NCBI GenBank assembly: GCA_020426845.1 | Contig: JAGQPF010000169.1 | Coordinates: forward strand, 1 to 57,928 | Origin: Planctomycetales bacterium | Lineage (GTDB): Bacteria > Planctomycetota > Planctomycetia > Pirellulales > Pirellulaceae | Direction of reading: 5' to 3' | Length of the DNA: 57,928 bases | Shown here: positions 17,138-26,844 of the stretch, one piece after another | How the letters are laid out: every line of letters starts with the position of its first letter | Numbering within the stretch: position 1 is the stretch's first letter | Program-made: the position numbers and the translations under genes | The notes under the pieces: model-generated | The model's input: only the letters and a program-made list of their open reading frames with translations | The model's database searches: none | Told to the model about the DNA's origin: nothing

Positions 17138-18037
17138 ATGCGGCGGATGACGGCGCGAGAATTCGAGCTGCGAACGGATGATGGTTGCCGGCTGGCGTGT
17201 CGACAGTGGGCGCCGAGGAAGGACTCCGGCGAGCCAGTCAAGCACTTGGGCGCTGTCCTGATTGTCCATGGGCTCGGGGAGCATTCGGGCCGCTATGCCC
17301 ACGTCGCCAGTCGACTGACACAAGCCGGTCACTTCGTGGTCTCGTACGACCAGCGCGGGCACGGCAACACCGGTGGCGCGCGGGGGCACGCGCGCGACTA
17401 TGCCGTGTTGTTGGGTGACATCGCCATCGTCATGGCTGAGACGCGGCGCCGCGCGACGGATCTGCCGATGTTTCTTTACGGCCACAGCCTCGGCGGCAAT
17501 CTGGTATTGAACTTCGCCTTGCGACGACGGCCAGGTGTGGACGGAGTGATCGCATCCAGTCCGCTGCTGCGTCCCGCGCTGCGCATTCCTCGCTGGAAGA
17601 CCACGTTGGGCCACATGCTCTTCAAACTCTGGCCCGCCTTTTCGTTCAACAACGGAATTGACCCCGAGTTGCTGTCCCGCGATCCGAATTCCATCGACGC
17701 CTACCGCAACGACGCGCAAGTCCATTCACGTGTCTCGGCGAAACTGGCGATCCAGATGTTGGAGGCGGGAGAGTGGGCGCTGAGCCACGCGTCGGAATGG
17801 ACCCTGCCGTTGCTGTTGATGCATGGAGGTGAGGACCAAGTCACGTTGGCGGACGCGAGCCGGCAGTTTGCGGAGCAAGTCGCCGAAAACGGTGAGCTGC
17901 GGATCTGGGATGGTCTCCGCCACGAGTTGCACTGGGAGCTCGAGCGGGAGGCGGTGCTGGACGTGGTGGTCGATTGGCTCGCTCGCCATCAGCCAGCCGA
18001 GCGAGCCACGGATGAAACGCGGACGAAAAACGGATAA
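17138..18037 (+). CDS. Alpha/beta hydrolase, monoacylglycerol lipase-like
   Basis: About 299 residues if started at ATG 17138; a TTG at 17018 and an ATG at 17147 are alternatives. It shows AVLIVHGLGEHSGRYAHVAS with the oxyanion HG, SYDQRGHGNTGG, the nucleophile elbow GHSLGGNL, an acid in LLLMHGGEDQVT and a His in GLRHELHWE. These are the marks of the serine aminopeptidase S33/monoacylglycerol lipase group. There is no signal peptide, so it is probably cytoplasmic. The natural ester substrate is unknown. Confidence 0.88.
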   Translation: MRRMTAREFELRTDDGCRLACRQWAPRKDSGEPVKHLGAVLIVHGLGEHSGRYAHVASRLTQAGHFVVSYDQRGHGNTGGARGHARDYAVLLGDIAIVMAETRRRATDLPMFLYGHSLGGNLVLNFALRRRPGVDGVIASSPLLRPALRIPRWKTTLGHMLFKLWPAFSFNNGIDPELLSRDPNSIDAYRNDAQVHSRVSAKLAIQMLEAGEWALSHASEWTLPLLLMHGGEDQVTLADASRQFAEQVAENGELRIWDGLRHELHWELEREAVLDVVVDWLARHQPAERATDETRTKNG

Positions 18038-18093
18038 AAACGGATGAAACACCGCCGCGATGGTCCGTTGCATGGGCCTCGCGCGTCTAGTGC

Positions 18094-18396
18094 GACCGTA
18101 GGGCGGCCCTTCCGGGCCGCCAGAAGCGCATGGCACCAACCACAGCCAACGGGCTAACCGCTGCTGGCGGCACCAATGGCGAATGGTCTCGTGGCTGTTG
18201 GTGTCCACGATTCCAAGTTCTACAACGTGTCCCTCCAAGAGGCGGAGCGACCAATTCGCGAACCCCTTGGGAGGCTTGCCTAGGCGTAGCGCGATCACGT
18301 CAAGACCGTAGGGCGGCCCTTCCGGGCCGCCTGAAGCGCATGGCACCAACCACATCCAACGGGCTAACCGCTGCTGGCGGCCCGGAAGGGCCGCCC
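18094..18396. repeat. 77-bp direct repeats with embedded GC palindromes
   Basis: A 77-bp unit at 18094-18170 recurs at 18304-18380 with two visible differences. Each unit begins GACCGTAGGGCGGCCCTTCC, continues with a self-complementary GGGCGGCC/GGCCGCC core, and ends CTAACCGCTGCTGGCGG. After the second unit the core appears again in reverse orientation (18376-18396), forming a 21-bp inverted repeat with 18311-18331 around a 44-base loop. No gene is seen between 18038 and 18534. Confidence 0.85.
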
Positions 18397-18534
18397 TCCC
18401 AGCCCAACGTTTTAGTGGTGCTGCGCAATCCCATTGCATCTGCGACAGCACGCGAGGCGCGAAGCATGGGCCTCCTCGCCCGTGTAGAGCTGCACAACCC
18501 CCGCCCTCGGCCAAACGACGCTTCCTCGCAGCTG

Positions 18535-19734
18535 CTATTTGCCTAGCGTCTGAATCCGCAGCTTGCGAAACGAGAGATCGGTGGTCGGGTCATGGCCTTG
18601 GATCATGATCGAGCCCGGTGCGGTGCGCAGGCCGCGACGCGGATTGTCGTCCGGCTTGCGCTCATCCGTCCAGTCCGTGACCTGATAGCCGTTGACCCAA
18701 ATCGAGAAGTGCGGGCCGTCGGCGATCAGTGTCATGGCGAACCACTTCAGATCGTCCGCCACAACGCGTCGCGCATTTTTCCGACGGTAGATGCCGCCCG
18801 TGCCGCAGTCGACTGGCTGAGTGCGATCGCCGTCCTTGAAGCCGTTGTGGATCTGGCTTTCGTAGCCGTTCATCGTTTCGCCGGGGATGCAGCGAAAGAA
18901 TATGCCCGAGTTCAGGCTCGGAGCATGGCTGATGCACTCCATTTGGAACACGAAGTCGCCGTACAGCTCGCTCGTCTCCAGTTGACCGCGGCCGTCGAGC
19001 ACATGCAGCTCGCCGGGCTTGTCGACCTGAAACTTCGATTGCATCTCGGGATACGTCTTCCAGCCGGCCAGGTCCTTGCCATTGAAGATCGGCTTGCCGC
19101 CCAGCGGTCGGAGCCGCACATTGCGGAACTCAACCTTGCCCTCGTTCTTCTGCAGTCCGATGAAGCCGCCAGACAGCGGAGCGGGATCGAGATATTCCAG
19201 CGCCTGCTTGCCGTCCACTTGGACCCGGACCTTGGCGCCATCGACCACGACGTCGAACGTCTGCCACTGGCCATCGCGGACGAAGCCGGTCGCCTGTTTT
19301 CGACCCACGAGTGAGCCGGTCGGGAAGGGATTGTCTGCGGGAGCAATGTTCAGCTCATAACAGTCGCTGCTGGGGTTGGTCGGCTTGCCGGGCGTCCGCA
19401 GGAACACGCCGCTGTTGGTCCCCGCCGCCGCTCGGAACTCCAGATGTAGTTCGTAGTCTTGAAATCGCGTCGTGGTGCAGAGCAGACCCTTGGGGCCGTC
19501 GTCCACAACGATCGTGCCATCCTCTACCCGGAAGTTCGCCTCGGAATGAGCCTGCCAACCAAACAGCGAATGGCCGTCGAACAGTGCGATCCAGCCGTCG
19601 TCGATTTGTTGCTGTGTCAGCAATGCAGGCGGTTCATCGGCTCGCAGCGCGGTGGCCAGGCAAACCAACGCGAGACCCGCTCCAAGCCGGGAGATCAGGC
19701 GGGCCATCGGGAGGCGATTGGAAACGTGTGCCAT
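18535..19734 (-). CDS. Exported protein with two DUF1080 (3-keto-disaccharide hydrolase-like) domains
   Basis: 399 residues from ATG at 19734; ATG at 19707 is an alternative. The signal peptide is LGAGLALVCLATALRA. The first DUF1080 domain begins with GWIALFDGHSLFGWQA and contains YELHLEFRAAAGTNSGVFLR. The second begins FNGKDLAGWKTYP and contains FVFQMECISHAPSLNSGIFF and WFAMTLIADGPHFSIWVNG. Members are beta-jelly-roll proteins abundant in planctomycetes, and some hydrolyse 3-keto-glycosides. Tandem domains suggest two carbohydrate sites. It acts outside the cytoplasm and is a single gene. Confidence 0.93.
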   Translation of the reverse strand: MAHVSNRLPMARLISRLGAGLALVCLATALRADEPPALLTQQQIDDGWIALFDGHSLFGWQAHSEANFRVEDGTIVVDDGPKGLLCTTTRFQDYELHLEFRAAAGTNSGVFLRTPGKPTNPSSDCYELNIAPADNPFPTGSLVGRKQATGFVRDGQWQTFDVVVDGAKVRVQVDGKQALEYLDPAPLSGGFIGLQKNEGKVEFRNVRLRPLGGKPIFNGKDLAGWKTYPEMQSKFQVDKPGELHVLDGRGQLETSELYGDFVFQMECISHAPSLNSGIFFRCIPGETMNGYESQIHNGFKDGDRTQPVDCGTGGIYRRKNARRVVADDLKWFAMTLIADGPHFSIWVNGYQVTDWTDERKPDDNPRRGLRTAPGSIMIQGHDPTTDLSFRKLRIQTLGK

Positions 19735-19910
19735 GGTACATCTCGGAGGCTGGGGATGCGGTGCGGCGCCGTGTGGCCCCGTCACGTTCACGCGGAACTG
19801 TCGGTGTGCTTGCATGTCGCGGCTCGGCTGCGAATTCCCAAAGATAGCAAGATTGCGCTGGCAAGAGGTTCGGCGGCAAGTTTTTCAAACGCCGTGGCAA
19901 CTGCCTTTGC

Positions 19911-20285
19911 CTAGCTCGGATCGGGCTCGTAAATCTCCAAGCACAATTCGCAGGCGGCAAGTTGCTGCGCGACGGCCTCCGAGCCCTCGGGAAGTTGCAA
20001 GTGGAGTTGCAGGCTATTTCGCGGGAGCAACGCCTCCGGCGAAATGGTCCAACGCCAGCAAGTCGGCCCATCGTTGGGCCCGGTGGCTTCGGTGGGCGCC
20101 GCAGGCAACGGCTTGCCGTTCAGCTGGACTTCCAGTGGCGTCAATGCCGAGTCGAGCCGCAGCAGCAGTTGGCACGCGTCGAGCCCGGTCGGTCGGTTGA
20201 AATGACGCGAGAGCTCGGCGTGGCCAGCGGATGTGACACTCGCCTGCCACTGACGCAATCGAATCCGGTGTGGCGTGGGAGTCAC
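19911..20285 (-). CDS. Hypothetical protein, beta-sandwich-like
   Basis: 124 residues with a GTG start and no clear ribosome site. The pattern LTPLEVQLNGKPLP followed by WRWTISPEALLPRNSLQLHL looks like a carbohydrate-binding beta-sandwich (galactose-binding-like) fragment. No family can be named. It follows the prepilin-like gene on the same strand with 111 bp of simple repeats (GGCTTGC units) between. Confidence 0.5.
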   Translation of the reverse strand: MTPTPHRIRLRQWQASVTSAGHAELSRHFNRPTGLDACQLLLRLDSALTPLEVQLNGKPLPAAPTEATGPNDGPTCWRWTISPEALLPRNSLQLHLQLPEGSEAVAQQLAACELCLEIYEPDPS

Positions 20286-20396
20286 GGAAAGAGCGGCCGA
20301 TGGGGCGGCGAGGGGCGATGTGCCGACGGGGCGATGTGCCGAAGGGCGAACGGCTTGCGGCTTGCAGATTGCGGCTTGCCGCTTGCCGCTTGCTAC

Positions 20397-21812
20397 TTAT
20401 TCGGGGATGAAGTCGGACATCGCCGACATTTGACGGATCTGCCGCGTGTCGGACTCATACAGCCGCACGGTGACTTTGATCCCGCGTGGCGGTGAGCCGT
20501 AGGGCGGCGCCGTCTCGTGCTCGTCGAATGAATCGATGCCGTTGCCGACTCCCGGCGTCCCGGTGGGAACGTCGATGCCGTCGGCGCCTTCGTCGGTCAC
20601 ACCATCGCGGTCTTCGTCCTGGCCGTTGGTCTCATAGAAGTTCGACCAAGAGTCGTAGGTAAAAACGTTGACCTGAGCGGCGAGGGTTCGCAGGCCCGAT
20701 TTGGGGTGCGGATACGAGGAAAAGTGGGAGACGTCGACGGTGCCATGAGTGACTGCGTAGCCGAGGTCGACAAAATTGCCTCGGCCCAGCAGCGTCGTGC
20801 GGTCGACGGAAGTGTAGAACCCGGGATCGGCCGGGGTCAGCATCTCCGAGCCGGCGGCGGAGGCAAATCCCGGTGAGGAGGGGTCGTAGAACTTGATGTC
20901 GAACGCCACCACATGCGACATCAACACTGCGTCGGTGTTGGCAAACAACCGCAGGAACGCAGGATTGTAGGAGTAGGTGAAATTCGGAGCGACACCGGAG
21001 ACGACATAAATCGAATGCGGGAATGCTTCTCGTATCGAATTGTCAACCAACGCGTTGCCGTTGGGGTCCACCGTGAGCCGATGTCCGAAGCGGTTCTCCC
21101 GCGCCGCCAGGTCTTCCATGCGATTGGCGATAATCCGCAGGCGGTAGTTGCCACTCGCATCCGGCTGCAGGCTCATCCGCACCGAAAGGTCATTGCCCGT
21201 GATGAACTGGTTGAAGACGTTCATCAGTTGCGGCAGGGTGCCAACCGCTTGATGGACAAATCCGTTTGCGCCGTTCAGCGACGGCAGCACCAACATGGCT
21301 CGGCGGTAGATATAGAAATCGCGAGGATCGGAGTCCGTGCCGAGCGGCGCCGTGATCGGCGTGGCCGCCCAGATCACCTCGGCCGTGGGGGAGGTCACGT
21401 AGTTGACGTTTCCGGTGGCGTAGTCGACGATCCGACCGCGAAACGGGTTGGCGTCATTTCGAGACGTGAACATCAGCACGTCGTCGATATCGTCGAACAG
21501 CTGGACTTGCGTCGCGGCGCCCAGCCCGGTCCGCATGTTTCGGGGACCTTCGATTGCTTCGAAATAACCGGCCCCACTGGTCGGAGAATTCCAATTTCGC
21601 ACCGGCGCCGTGGCGCCTTCCAGGTCCTGGTTCAGGCGGTTGATCACGTTGCGCAGCTGGTTGGCCATTTCGATCCGCGCGCGACCGTCCGAGGCTTCTC
21701 GGCCGACGCGGCCGAATGCAGCCACCATCCCGTAGATGAGAATCATCGACAGGGCCATGGCGACCAGCAATTCAACAAACGTCATACCGCGACGGGATCG
21801 GAATCGGGCCAT
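20397..21812 (-). CDS. Prepilin-like protein with N-terminal methylation motif (PulJ/GspJ-type)
   Basis: 471 residues from ATG at 21812, with GGAG nine bases upstream. The N terminus RFRSRRGMTFVELLVAMALS is a type IV prepilin signal: cleavage after Gly, Glu at +5 of the mature protein, then a hydrophobic helix. The body is a long exported domain with EMANQLRNVINRLNQDLEG near the start and an acidic Asp/Gly segment (GQDEDRDGVTDEGADG). It is larger than typical pseudopilins, a size often seen in planctomycetes. It probably assembles in a type II secretion or pilus-like apparatus, but no partners are in the window. Confidence 0.85.
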   Translation of the reverse strand: MARFRSRRGMTFVELLVAMALSMILIYGMVAAFGRVGREASDGRARIEMANQLRNVINRLNQDLEGATAPVRNWNSPTSGAGYFEAIEGPRNMRTGLGAATQVQLFDDIDDVLMFTSRNDANPFRGRIVDYATGNVNYVTSPTAEVIWAATPITAPLGTDSDPRDFYIYRRAMLVLPSLNGANGFVHQAVGTLPQLMNVFNQFITGNDLSVRMSLQPDASGNYRLRIIANRMEDLAARENRFGHRLTVDPNGNALVDNSIREAFPHSIYVVSGVAPNFTYSYNPAFLRLFANTDAVLMSHVVAFDIKFYDPSSPGFASAAGSEMLTPADPGFYTSVDRTTLLGRGNFVDLGYAVTHGTVDVSHFSSYPHPKSGLRTLAAQVNVFTYDSWSNFYETNGQDEDRDGVTDEGADGIDVPTGTPGVGNGIDSFDEHETAPPYGSPPRGIKVTVRLYESDTRQIRQMSAMSDFIPE

Positions 21813-21980
21813 CTTCTCTCGCTCCGGGAGGTGCAAAAATCCCTCTCCTTACATTCGACTGCCGAGAAGGCCGAATGTCAAGAAATATACGGGGTTATGA
21901 CGATTGTCAGGAACGAAAACGTCCGATTGCGAACCGTTGTTTGGGCTGCCCGTTGCAGCCCGGCAGCTTGCACGACGTCA

Positions 21981-22961
21981 CTATCGCGCTCGAGCCTGCT
22001 CTACCAGTTCGTCAATGATGTCATCCAGACGGTAGCGGGCCGACAAGCCGGTGAGCGATTTGAGCTTGCCGAGATCGGGCACTCGCCGCCGAATGTCCTC
22101 GAAGTCCTTGTCGTAGGCCTCGGTGTAACTCATGTACTTGACAGGAGTTGGGTTTTCAGCGCGGGCGTTGACTCGCTCGGCGAGGCCCAAAATGGAGATC
22201 GGCTCGTCGCTGCCGATGTTGACCACTTCGCCGAAAGCGCGAGGAGTGTCCATGAGCTGGAGCACGGCGGCCACTACATCCGAGACGTGGGCGAAACAGC
22301 GGATCTGCTGCCCGTCGTCGTGCACCTCGAGGGCTCGACGATTGACCGCCGCTTCAACAAAACGCGGCAGAACCATGCCGTAGGCGCCCGACTGCCGCGG
22401 GCCAACGACATTGAAAAATCGGCCAATGACGGCGGGCAAGGCGTGCTGACGGTGACAGGCAAGCGTCAGAAACTCGTCAATTGCCTTTGACGCCCCATAG
22501 GACCAACGGGTCCGCGTCGTGGGGCCGAAGACCAGGTCGTCTTCCTCGCACCAGCAGTCTTTCGGGTTTTTGCCGTACACCTCGCTGGTGCTGGCCAGGA
22601 AGAACGAGGTGTTGCCGCCGGCGGCGTTGTGGTGTCGCACTTCCGAGAGCAGCAGCTGTGTAGGATAAATGTTCCGCTCGATGGTCTCGATCGGTTGTTT
22701 GGCGATCAGCGCCACGCCGACCGCGGCGGCCAGATGGTAGAGCTGATCGGCGCCGGCCACGATTTCCCGCACCAGAGCGGGGTCGCTGATGTCCGCCAGC
22801 CGCAGGTCCAGACGCGGGTGATCGCGAACTTCCGACAGATTGTCCGCCGTCCCCGTCGACTCGTCGTCGACGACCAGCACTTGGTCGCCTCGATCCAACA
22901 GTGCCCGCGTGAGATGCGACCCGATGAACCCCGCCCCGCCCGTGACTACCACACGTCGCAC
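21981..22961 (-). CDS. NAD-dependent nucleotide-sugar epimerase/dehydratase (extended SDR)
   Basis: 326 residues. The GTG start at 22961 follows AAAGGTGA. The Rossmann motif VVVTGGAGFIGSHL comes first, then LYHLAAAVGVAL, the catalytic Ser region ASTSEVYG and YGASK (YxxxK). RFFNVVGPRQSGAYGMVLPR and VVNIGSDEPISI match sugar-nucleotide 4-epimerases and UDP-glucuronate decarboxylases. The reaction, changing a nucleotide sugar for glycan synthesis in the cytoplasm, follows from the family; the exact substrate cannot be read. The gene is divergent from the TPR gene. Confidence 0.92.
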   Translation of the reverse strand: MRRVVVTGGAGFIGSHLTRALLDRGDQVLVVDDESTGTADNLSEVRDHPRLDLRLADISDPALVREIVAGADQLYHLAAAVGVALIAKQPIETIERNIYPTQLLLSEVRHHNAAGGNTSFFLASTSEVYGKNPKDCWCEEDDLVFGPTTRTRWSYGASKAIDEFLTLACHRQHALPAVIGRFFNVVGPRQSGAYGMVLPRFVEAAVNRRALEVHDDGQQIRCFAHVSDVVAAVLQLMDTPRAFGEVVNIGSDEPISILGLAERVNARAENPTPVKYMSYTEAYDKDFEDIRRRVPDLGKLKSLTGLSARYRLDDIIDELVEQARAR

Positions 22962-23442
22962 GATTCACCTTTGACTTGAGGCTGCCCGACCCGACGTGAT
23001 GAAAGCTGGGTTTTCGGCAAAATTGCCGTGGCCTCAAGGCTTCCGGGGGCTCAGATGCAGCGATGGTTGAAAAGGATGGAAAAGAAACAGCGGCCCGGCG
23101 GCGGCGCGGTCGACGGGCGGCCGAAATCGCCGGCAGAATTGCCGGCCAACCTCGGACCCGGGTGGTGAGCCTACTGGGTTCCGATTCGGCACGCAATGTG
23201 CCATGGCGATCGTGCCGGCGGGGAGTTCCGCGGCGGCGAGCCCAATTTGAGGTGTTTGGTTAGAATAACCGAATGCAAAACTTCGAAACACCGTCGGCAT
23301 TTCGTGCCATAGGTTGGTGATTGTCAGCTTGCCGAGCCTCACTGGTGGCCTGCGGGCGATTTTCGAAGGGCAACGAACAACGACAATGGATGCGCCGCAG
23401 CGCCGCCGTGGCGCGGTGGGACAGGAAACCAGGAGCGAACTG
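22962..23442. other. Divergent intergenic region
   Basis: 481 bp between the epimerase start and the TPR protein start must hold both promoters. A perfect hairpin GCCGGCA-GAAT-TGCCGGC lies at 23129-23146. No gene is convincing here, although open frames cross it. Confidence 0.5.
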
Positions 23443-26400
23443 ATGTTGAGTCGATTTCGCCGACGGCGATTGCTTGCCGAAGGAATGGCCCTGCGATGCT
23501 GGCTGGGAATGCTAATGCTGTGCTGGACCGCCACGGCCGCCAACGGCCAGGAGGCGAAGTCCTCGCCCGAGGCGCTGCGCCACTACTCGAATGCGGTCAA
23601 GGCGCACAACAACAAAGCCTACTCGCTGGCCGCGGACGAGTGGTCCAGCTTCCTGGAGAAGTACCCTCGCGACCCGCTGGCGACGAAAGCCCACTACTAC
23701 CTCGGCGTCTGCCACTTGCAAAGCAGCGAGCTGGACAAGGCGGTGGCCGAATTCTCGGGGCTGGTAAAGGACCCGAAGTTCGAATTGATTGACGATGCGC
23801 GCTTCAACCTCGGCTGGTCCCAGTATTCGCTGGGCCAATTGGGCAAGGCGGAGTTCTACCCGCAGGCCGTCAGTTCGTTCGCCGAGTTGGTGAAGGCCAA
23901 TCCCAAAAGCGACAAGGCGCCCGAGGCGTTGTACTTGCAAGGCGAGTGCCTCTATCTCACCGAGAAACGCGAGGAGGCCGCGGCGGTCTACGCGCGGATC
24001 GTCTCCGAGTTTCCCCAGTCGGCTCGGGTCTGCGACGCCCTCTATGCTCAAGGCGTCGCCTGGGAGGAGGCGAAGAAGTATCCCGAGGCCGGGCAGGCCT
24101 ACGACCAGTTCCTCGGCAAGTGCGCGATGAGCGAGCTGGTGACGGAGGTCAAGTTGCGCAAGGCGGAGACCGTCCTTCAGGCCGGGCAGTTCGATGCGGC
24201 TGCTCAACTGTTTGCCGCCACCGCCGCCACGGAAGGATTCGAGCTCGCTGACCACGCGACCTACCGCCAGGCGTTTTGTCTGGCCAAGCTCGATAAGTTC
24301 GCCGAGGCCGCGAAGGCCTACGCAAGCGTCACCGAGAAGTATCCGAAGTCCCAGTATGTGGCGCGCGCGGAGATGTTTGCCGCCCGCTCGTTCTACAAAG
24401 CAGGCGAACTCGACACGTCCGCCGTGTGGCTCGACAAAGTGCTCGCTCGAGGCGGGGAGGATGTGGCCGAGGCCGCTCATTGGCGCTGCCGCGTGCATCT
24501 GTCCAAGCAGGAGGCGGCGGCGGCCGAGAAGCTGGCGGCGGCGACACTGCCCAAGGCGGGCGAGAGCGAGTTTCTGCCCAACTTGAAGCTCGACGAGGCG
24601 GACGCCATCTACGAGGACCGAGACCGCCGCGCGGCGGCTGTGGAGAAATACGAGGCGATCGCGGCCGCCCACGCCGACACGCCCGTGGGCGCCCAGGCGA
24701 TGTACTACGCCGCCTTCGGCTCGCTGGAGCTCCAACAGCATGACAAGTCCCTGTCACAGGCGCGGGCGTTCCTCGCCAAGCACGGCCAGGACAGCCTGGC
24801 TCCCGACGCTCAGTACATCGAGGCCGAAAGCCTGCTGCACCTGAAGCAGTATCCCGAGTCCGAGCAGGCGTTCACCAAGCTGCTGGACAGCCAGCAACAG
24901 CACGCGGATCGAGAGCTGTGGCTTGTCCGCCGCTCGCTCGCGATGTACCTGCAAAAGAAGTACGAGGAGACGGTCGCAGCCACGAAGCCGATTCTGGCCG
25001 AGGTCAAGGGGAAGGCGAACTTGGCCGAGACGAGGTTCCTGATCGGGGGCAGCGAGTTCTATCTCAAACAGTACGAACCCGCGGCCGCCTCGCTGTCCTC
25101 GTCGCTGGAGGCCGACGCCGCTTGGCCGCGGGCCGACGAGACGATGCTGCTGCTGTCGCGCTGCAAGCACGCTCTCGGCCAGCACGACGAAGCGGCTGCC
25201 GCCGTGACCAAGCTGCTGGCGGATTACCCCAACACGACGCTCAAGGATCACGCCTACTATCGTTTGGCCGAGTACCAGTACGCGGCGGGCAAGCTGGCCG
25301 AGGCGGTCAAGACCTACGATCTCTGCTTGCAGGCCAATCCCGAGTCCGAGTTCATTCCCTACGCGCTTTACGGCAAGGGGTGGACGTTGCTCAAGGAGAA
25401 GAAGTACGCCGAGTCGGAGACCGCGCTGACCCAGCTGCTCGACAAGCACGCCGGCCACGACCTCGCGGCGGATGCGCGGTTTGCCCGCGCGATGGCTCGC
25501 CGCCAATCGAATCGCGCGGACGCCGCGTTGGAGGATCTCGCCGAATACTTGAAGGCCGAGCTGCCCGTCGACCAGCTCTGCCACGCGCTCTACGAGAAGG
25601 GCTTGGCCGAGGTCGCGCTGAAGAAGCATGAGGACGCTGTCAAAACCTTCCGCTCGGTGCTTGAGAAGAAGGCCGACTACGCCGATGGCGACAGCGTGCT
25701 TTACGAAATCGGCTGGGCCCACAAGGCGCTGGGCGACGAGGAGCAAGCGATTGCCGCGTTCGCCGAGCTGACCAAGCAGCATGGCGACAGCTCGATGGCG
25801 GCCGAGTCGCACTATCACGTCGCCGAAAGCCTGTATACGGCGCAAAAGTATCCCGAGGCGGAGAAGGAGTACGCGGCCGCTCGCGACAAATCCGACGCCA
25901 AGTCGGACCTGCGGGAGAAGTCGCTGTTCAAACTTGGGTGGTCGCTGTTCCAGCAGCAGAAGTACGCCGAGGCGGCGCCGCAGTTCGCCGCGCAGCTACA
26001 GGCCGCTCCCGCCGGCGACTTGGCCGGCGACGGCGAGTTCATGCAGGCCGAGTCGCTGTTCCGCGGCGAGAAACATGCCGAGGCAATGCCGCTGTTCGTC
26101 AGCGCGGCTGACAAGAAACTGTCAACGCCCACCATGAAGGTGCTCGCTCAGCTCCACGCGGGGCAATGCGCCACTCAGCTCAAGAAGTGGGACGAGGGGC
26201 TCAAGCTGCTCAACTCGATCCCCACCGACTTCCACGATTCTCCGTACCTTGCCGAGGCGCTGTACGAACGCGGCTGGGCCCGCCAAAACACGGGCGACAA
26301 GGAGCAATCGCTGGCCGACTACCGGCAAGCGGCCGAGAAGGGCCAGGGCATCGTCGTCGCTCGCAGCCGCTTCATGGCGGGCGAGCTGCTGTTCGAGAAG

Positions 26401-26673
26401 CGCGACTTTGAGGAGGCGATCAAGGAGTTTCAGCGAGTGATGTTCTTCTTCGGCGACAATGCCGACGACGAAATCAAGAATTGGCAGGCGAAGTCGGGCT
26501 ATGAGGCCGGACGCTGTGCCGATGTGCAGATTTTGGACGAGCAGGACGTCGCCAAGAAAGCCAAGTACATCGCCGACGCCAAGAAGTTTTACGAGTACGT
26601 GGTGCAAAAGCACCCGATGCACATGCTGGCCAAGGAGTCGTCCAAGCGGCTCGCCGAGCTGGCCAAACTATAA
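23443..26673 (+). CDS. Very long exported TPR protein heading an ExbB/ExbD cluster
   Basis: 1076 residues from ATG at 23443, with AGGAG seven bases upstream. A basic start (RFRRRRLLAEG) and hydrophobic run with a site after ATAANG form a signal peptide. The whole mature chain is TPR-like: dozens of helical pairs in units such as AHYYLGVCHLQSSELDKAVA and YRLAEYQYAAGKLAEAVKTY, rich in Ala, Glu, Lys and Tyr. This is the pattern of periplasmic scaffold proteins such as CpoB (YbgF) and BamD, but many times longer. It precedes exbB by 171 bp on the same strand. I infer a periplasmic scaffold for the system encoded downstream. Confidence 0.9.
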   Translation: MLSRFRRRRLLAEGMALRCWLGMLMLCWTATAANGQEAKSSPEALRHYSNAVKAHNNKAYSLAADEWSSFLEKYPRDPLATKAHYYLGVCHLQSSELDKAVAEFSGLVKDPKFELIDDARFNLGWSQYSLGQLGKAEFYPQAVSSFAELVKANPKSDKAPEALYLQGECLYLTEKREEAAAVYARIVSEFPQSARVCDALYAQGVAWEEAKKYPEAGQAYDQFLGKCAMSELVTEVKLRKAETVLQAGQFDAAAQLFAATAATEGFELADHATYRQAFCLAKLDKFAEAAKAYASVTEKYPKSQYVARAEMFAARSFYKAGELDTSAVWLDKVLARGGEDVAEAAHWRCRVHLSKQEAAAAEKLAAATLPKAGESEFLPNLKLDEADAIYEDRDRRAAAVEKYEAIAAAHADTPVGAQAMYYAAFGSLELQQHDKSLSQARAFLAKHGQDSLAPDAQYIEAESLLHLKQYPESEQAFTKLLDSQQQHADRELWLVRRSLAMYLQKKYEETVAATKPILAEVKGKANLAETRFLIGGSEFYLKQYEPAAASLSSSLEADAAWPRADETMLLLSRCKHALGQHDEAAAAVTKLLADYPNTTLKDHAYYRLAEYQYAAGKLAEAVKTYDLCLQANPESEFIPYALYGKGWTLLKEKKYAESETALTQLLDKHAGHDLAADARFARAMARRQSNRADAALEDLAEYLKAELPVDQLCHALYEKGLAEVALKKHEDAVKTFRSVLEKKADYADGDSVLYEIGWAHKALGDEEQAIAAFAELTKQHGDSSMAAESHYHVAESLYTAQKYPEAEKEYAAARDKSDAKSDLREKSLFKLGWSLFQQQKYAEAAPQFAAQLQAAPAGDLAGDGEFMQAESLFRGEKHAEAMPLFVSAADKKLSTPTMKVLAQLHAGQCATQLKKWDEGLKLLNSIPTDFHDSPYLAEALYERGWARQNTGDKEQSLADYRQAAEKGQGIVVARSRFMAGELLFEKRDFEEAIKEFQRVMFFFGDNADDEIKNWQAKSGYEAGRCADVQILDEQDVAKKAKYIADAKKFYEYVVQKHPMHMLAKESSKRLAELAKL

Positions 26674-26844
26674 TTGAGTAGACGCGCCACGCGCCGTTTC
26701 GGAACAGAAGTGGACCGTCAAGTTGGTGTTTTCGGGTTGGCAGGGGCGCCAAGTCGCGTTCGACGCGAGTTTGGGGCGGCGGCCGACCTGTGGTTTCAGT
26801 TTTGACGGGGCACTGCGCCGGCTTCGAGAAGAGGTGATGAACGA

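Noticed and set aside
20913..22490. A 525-codon plus-strand frame opposite the prepilin-like and epimerase genes
   Set aside because: It lies across two well-supported minus genes and their gap and shows no domain.
23512..25845. Long minus-strand frames opposite the TPR protein
   Set aside because: They are Leu/Arg/Gly-rich shadows of TPR codons with no ribosome site.
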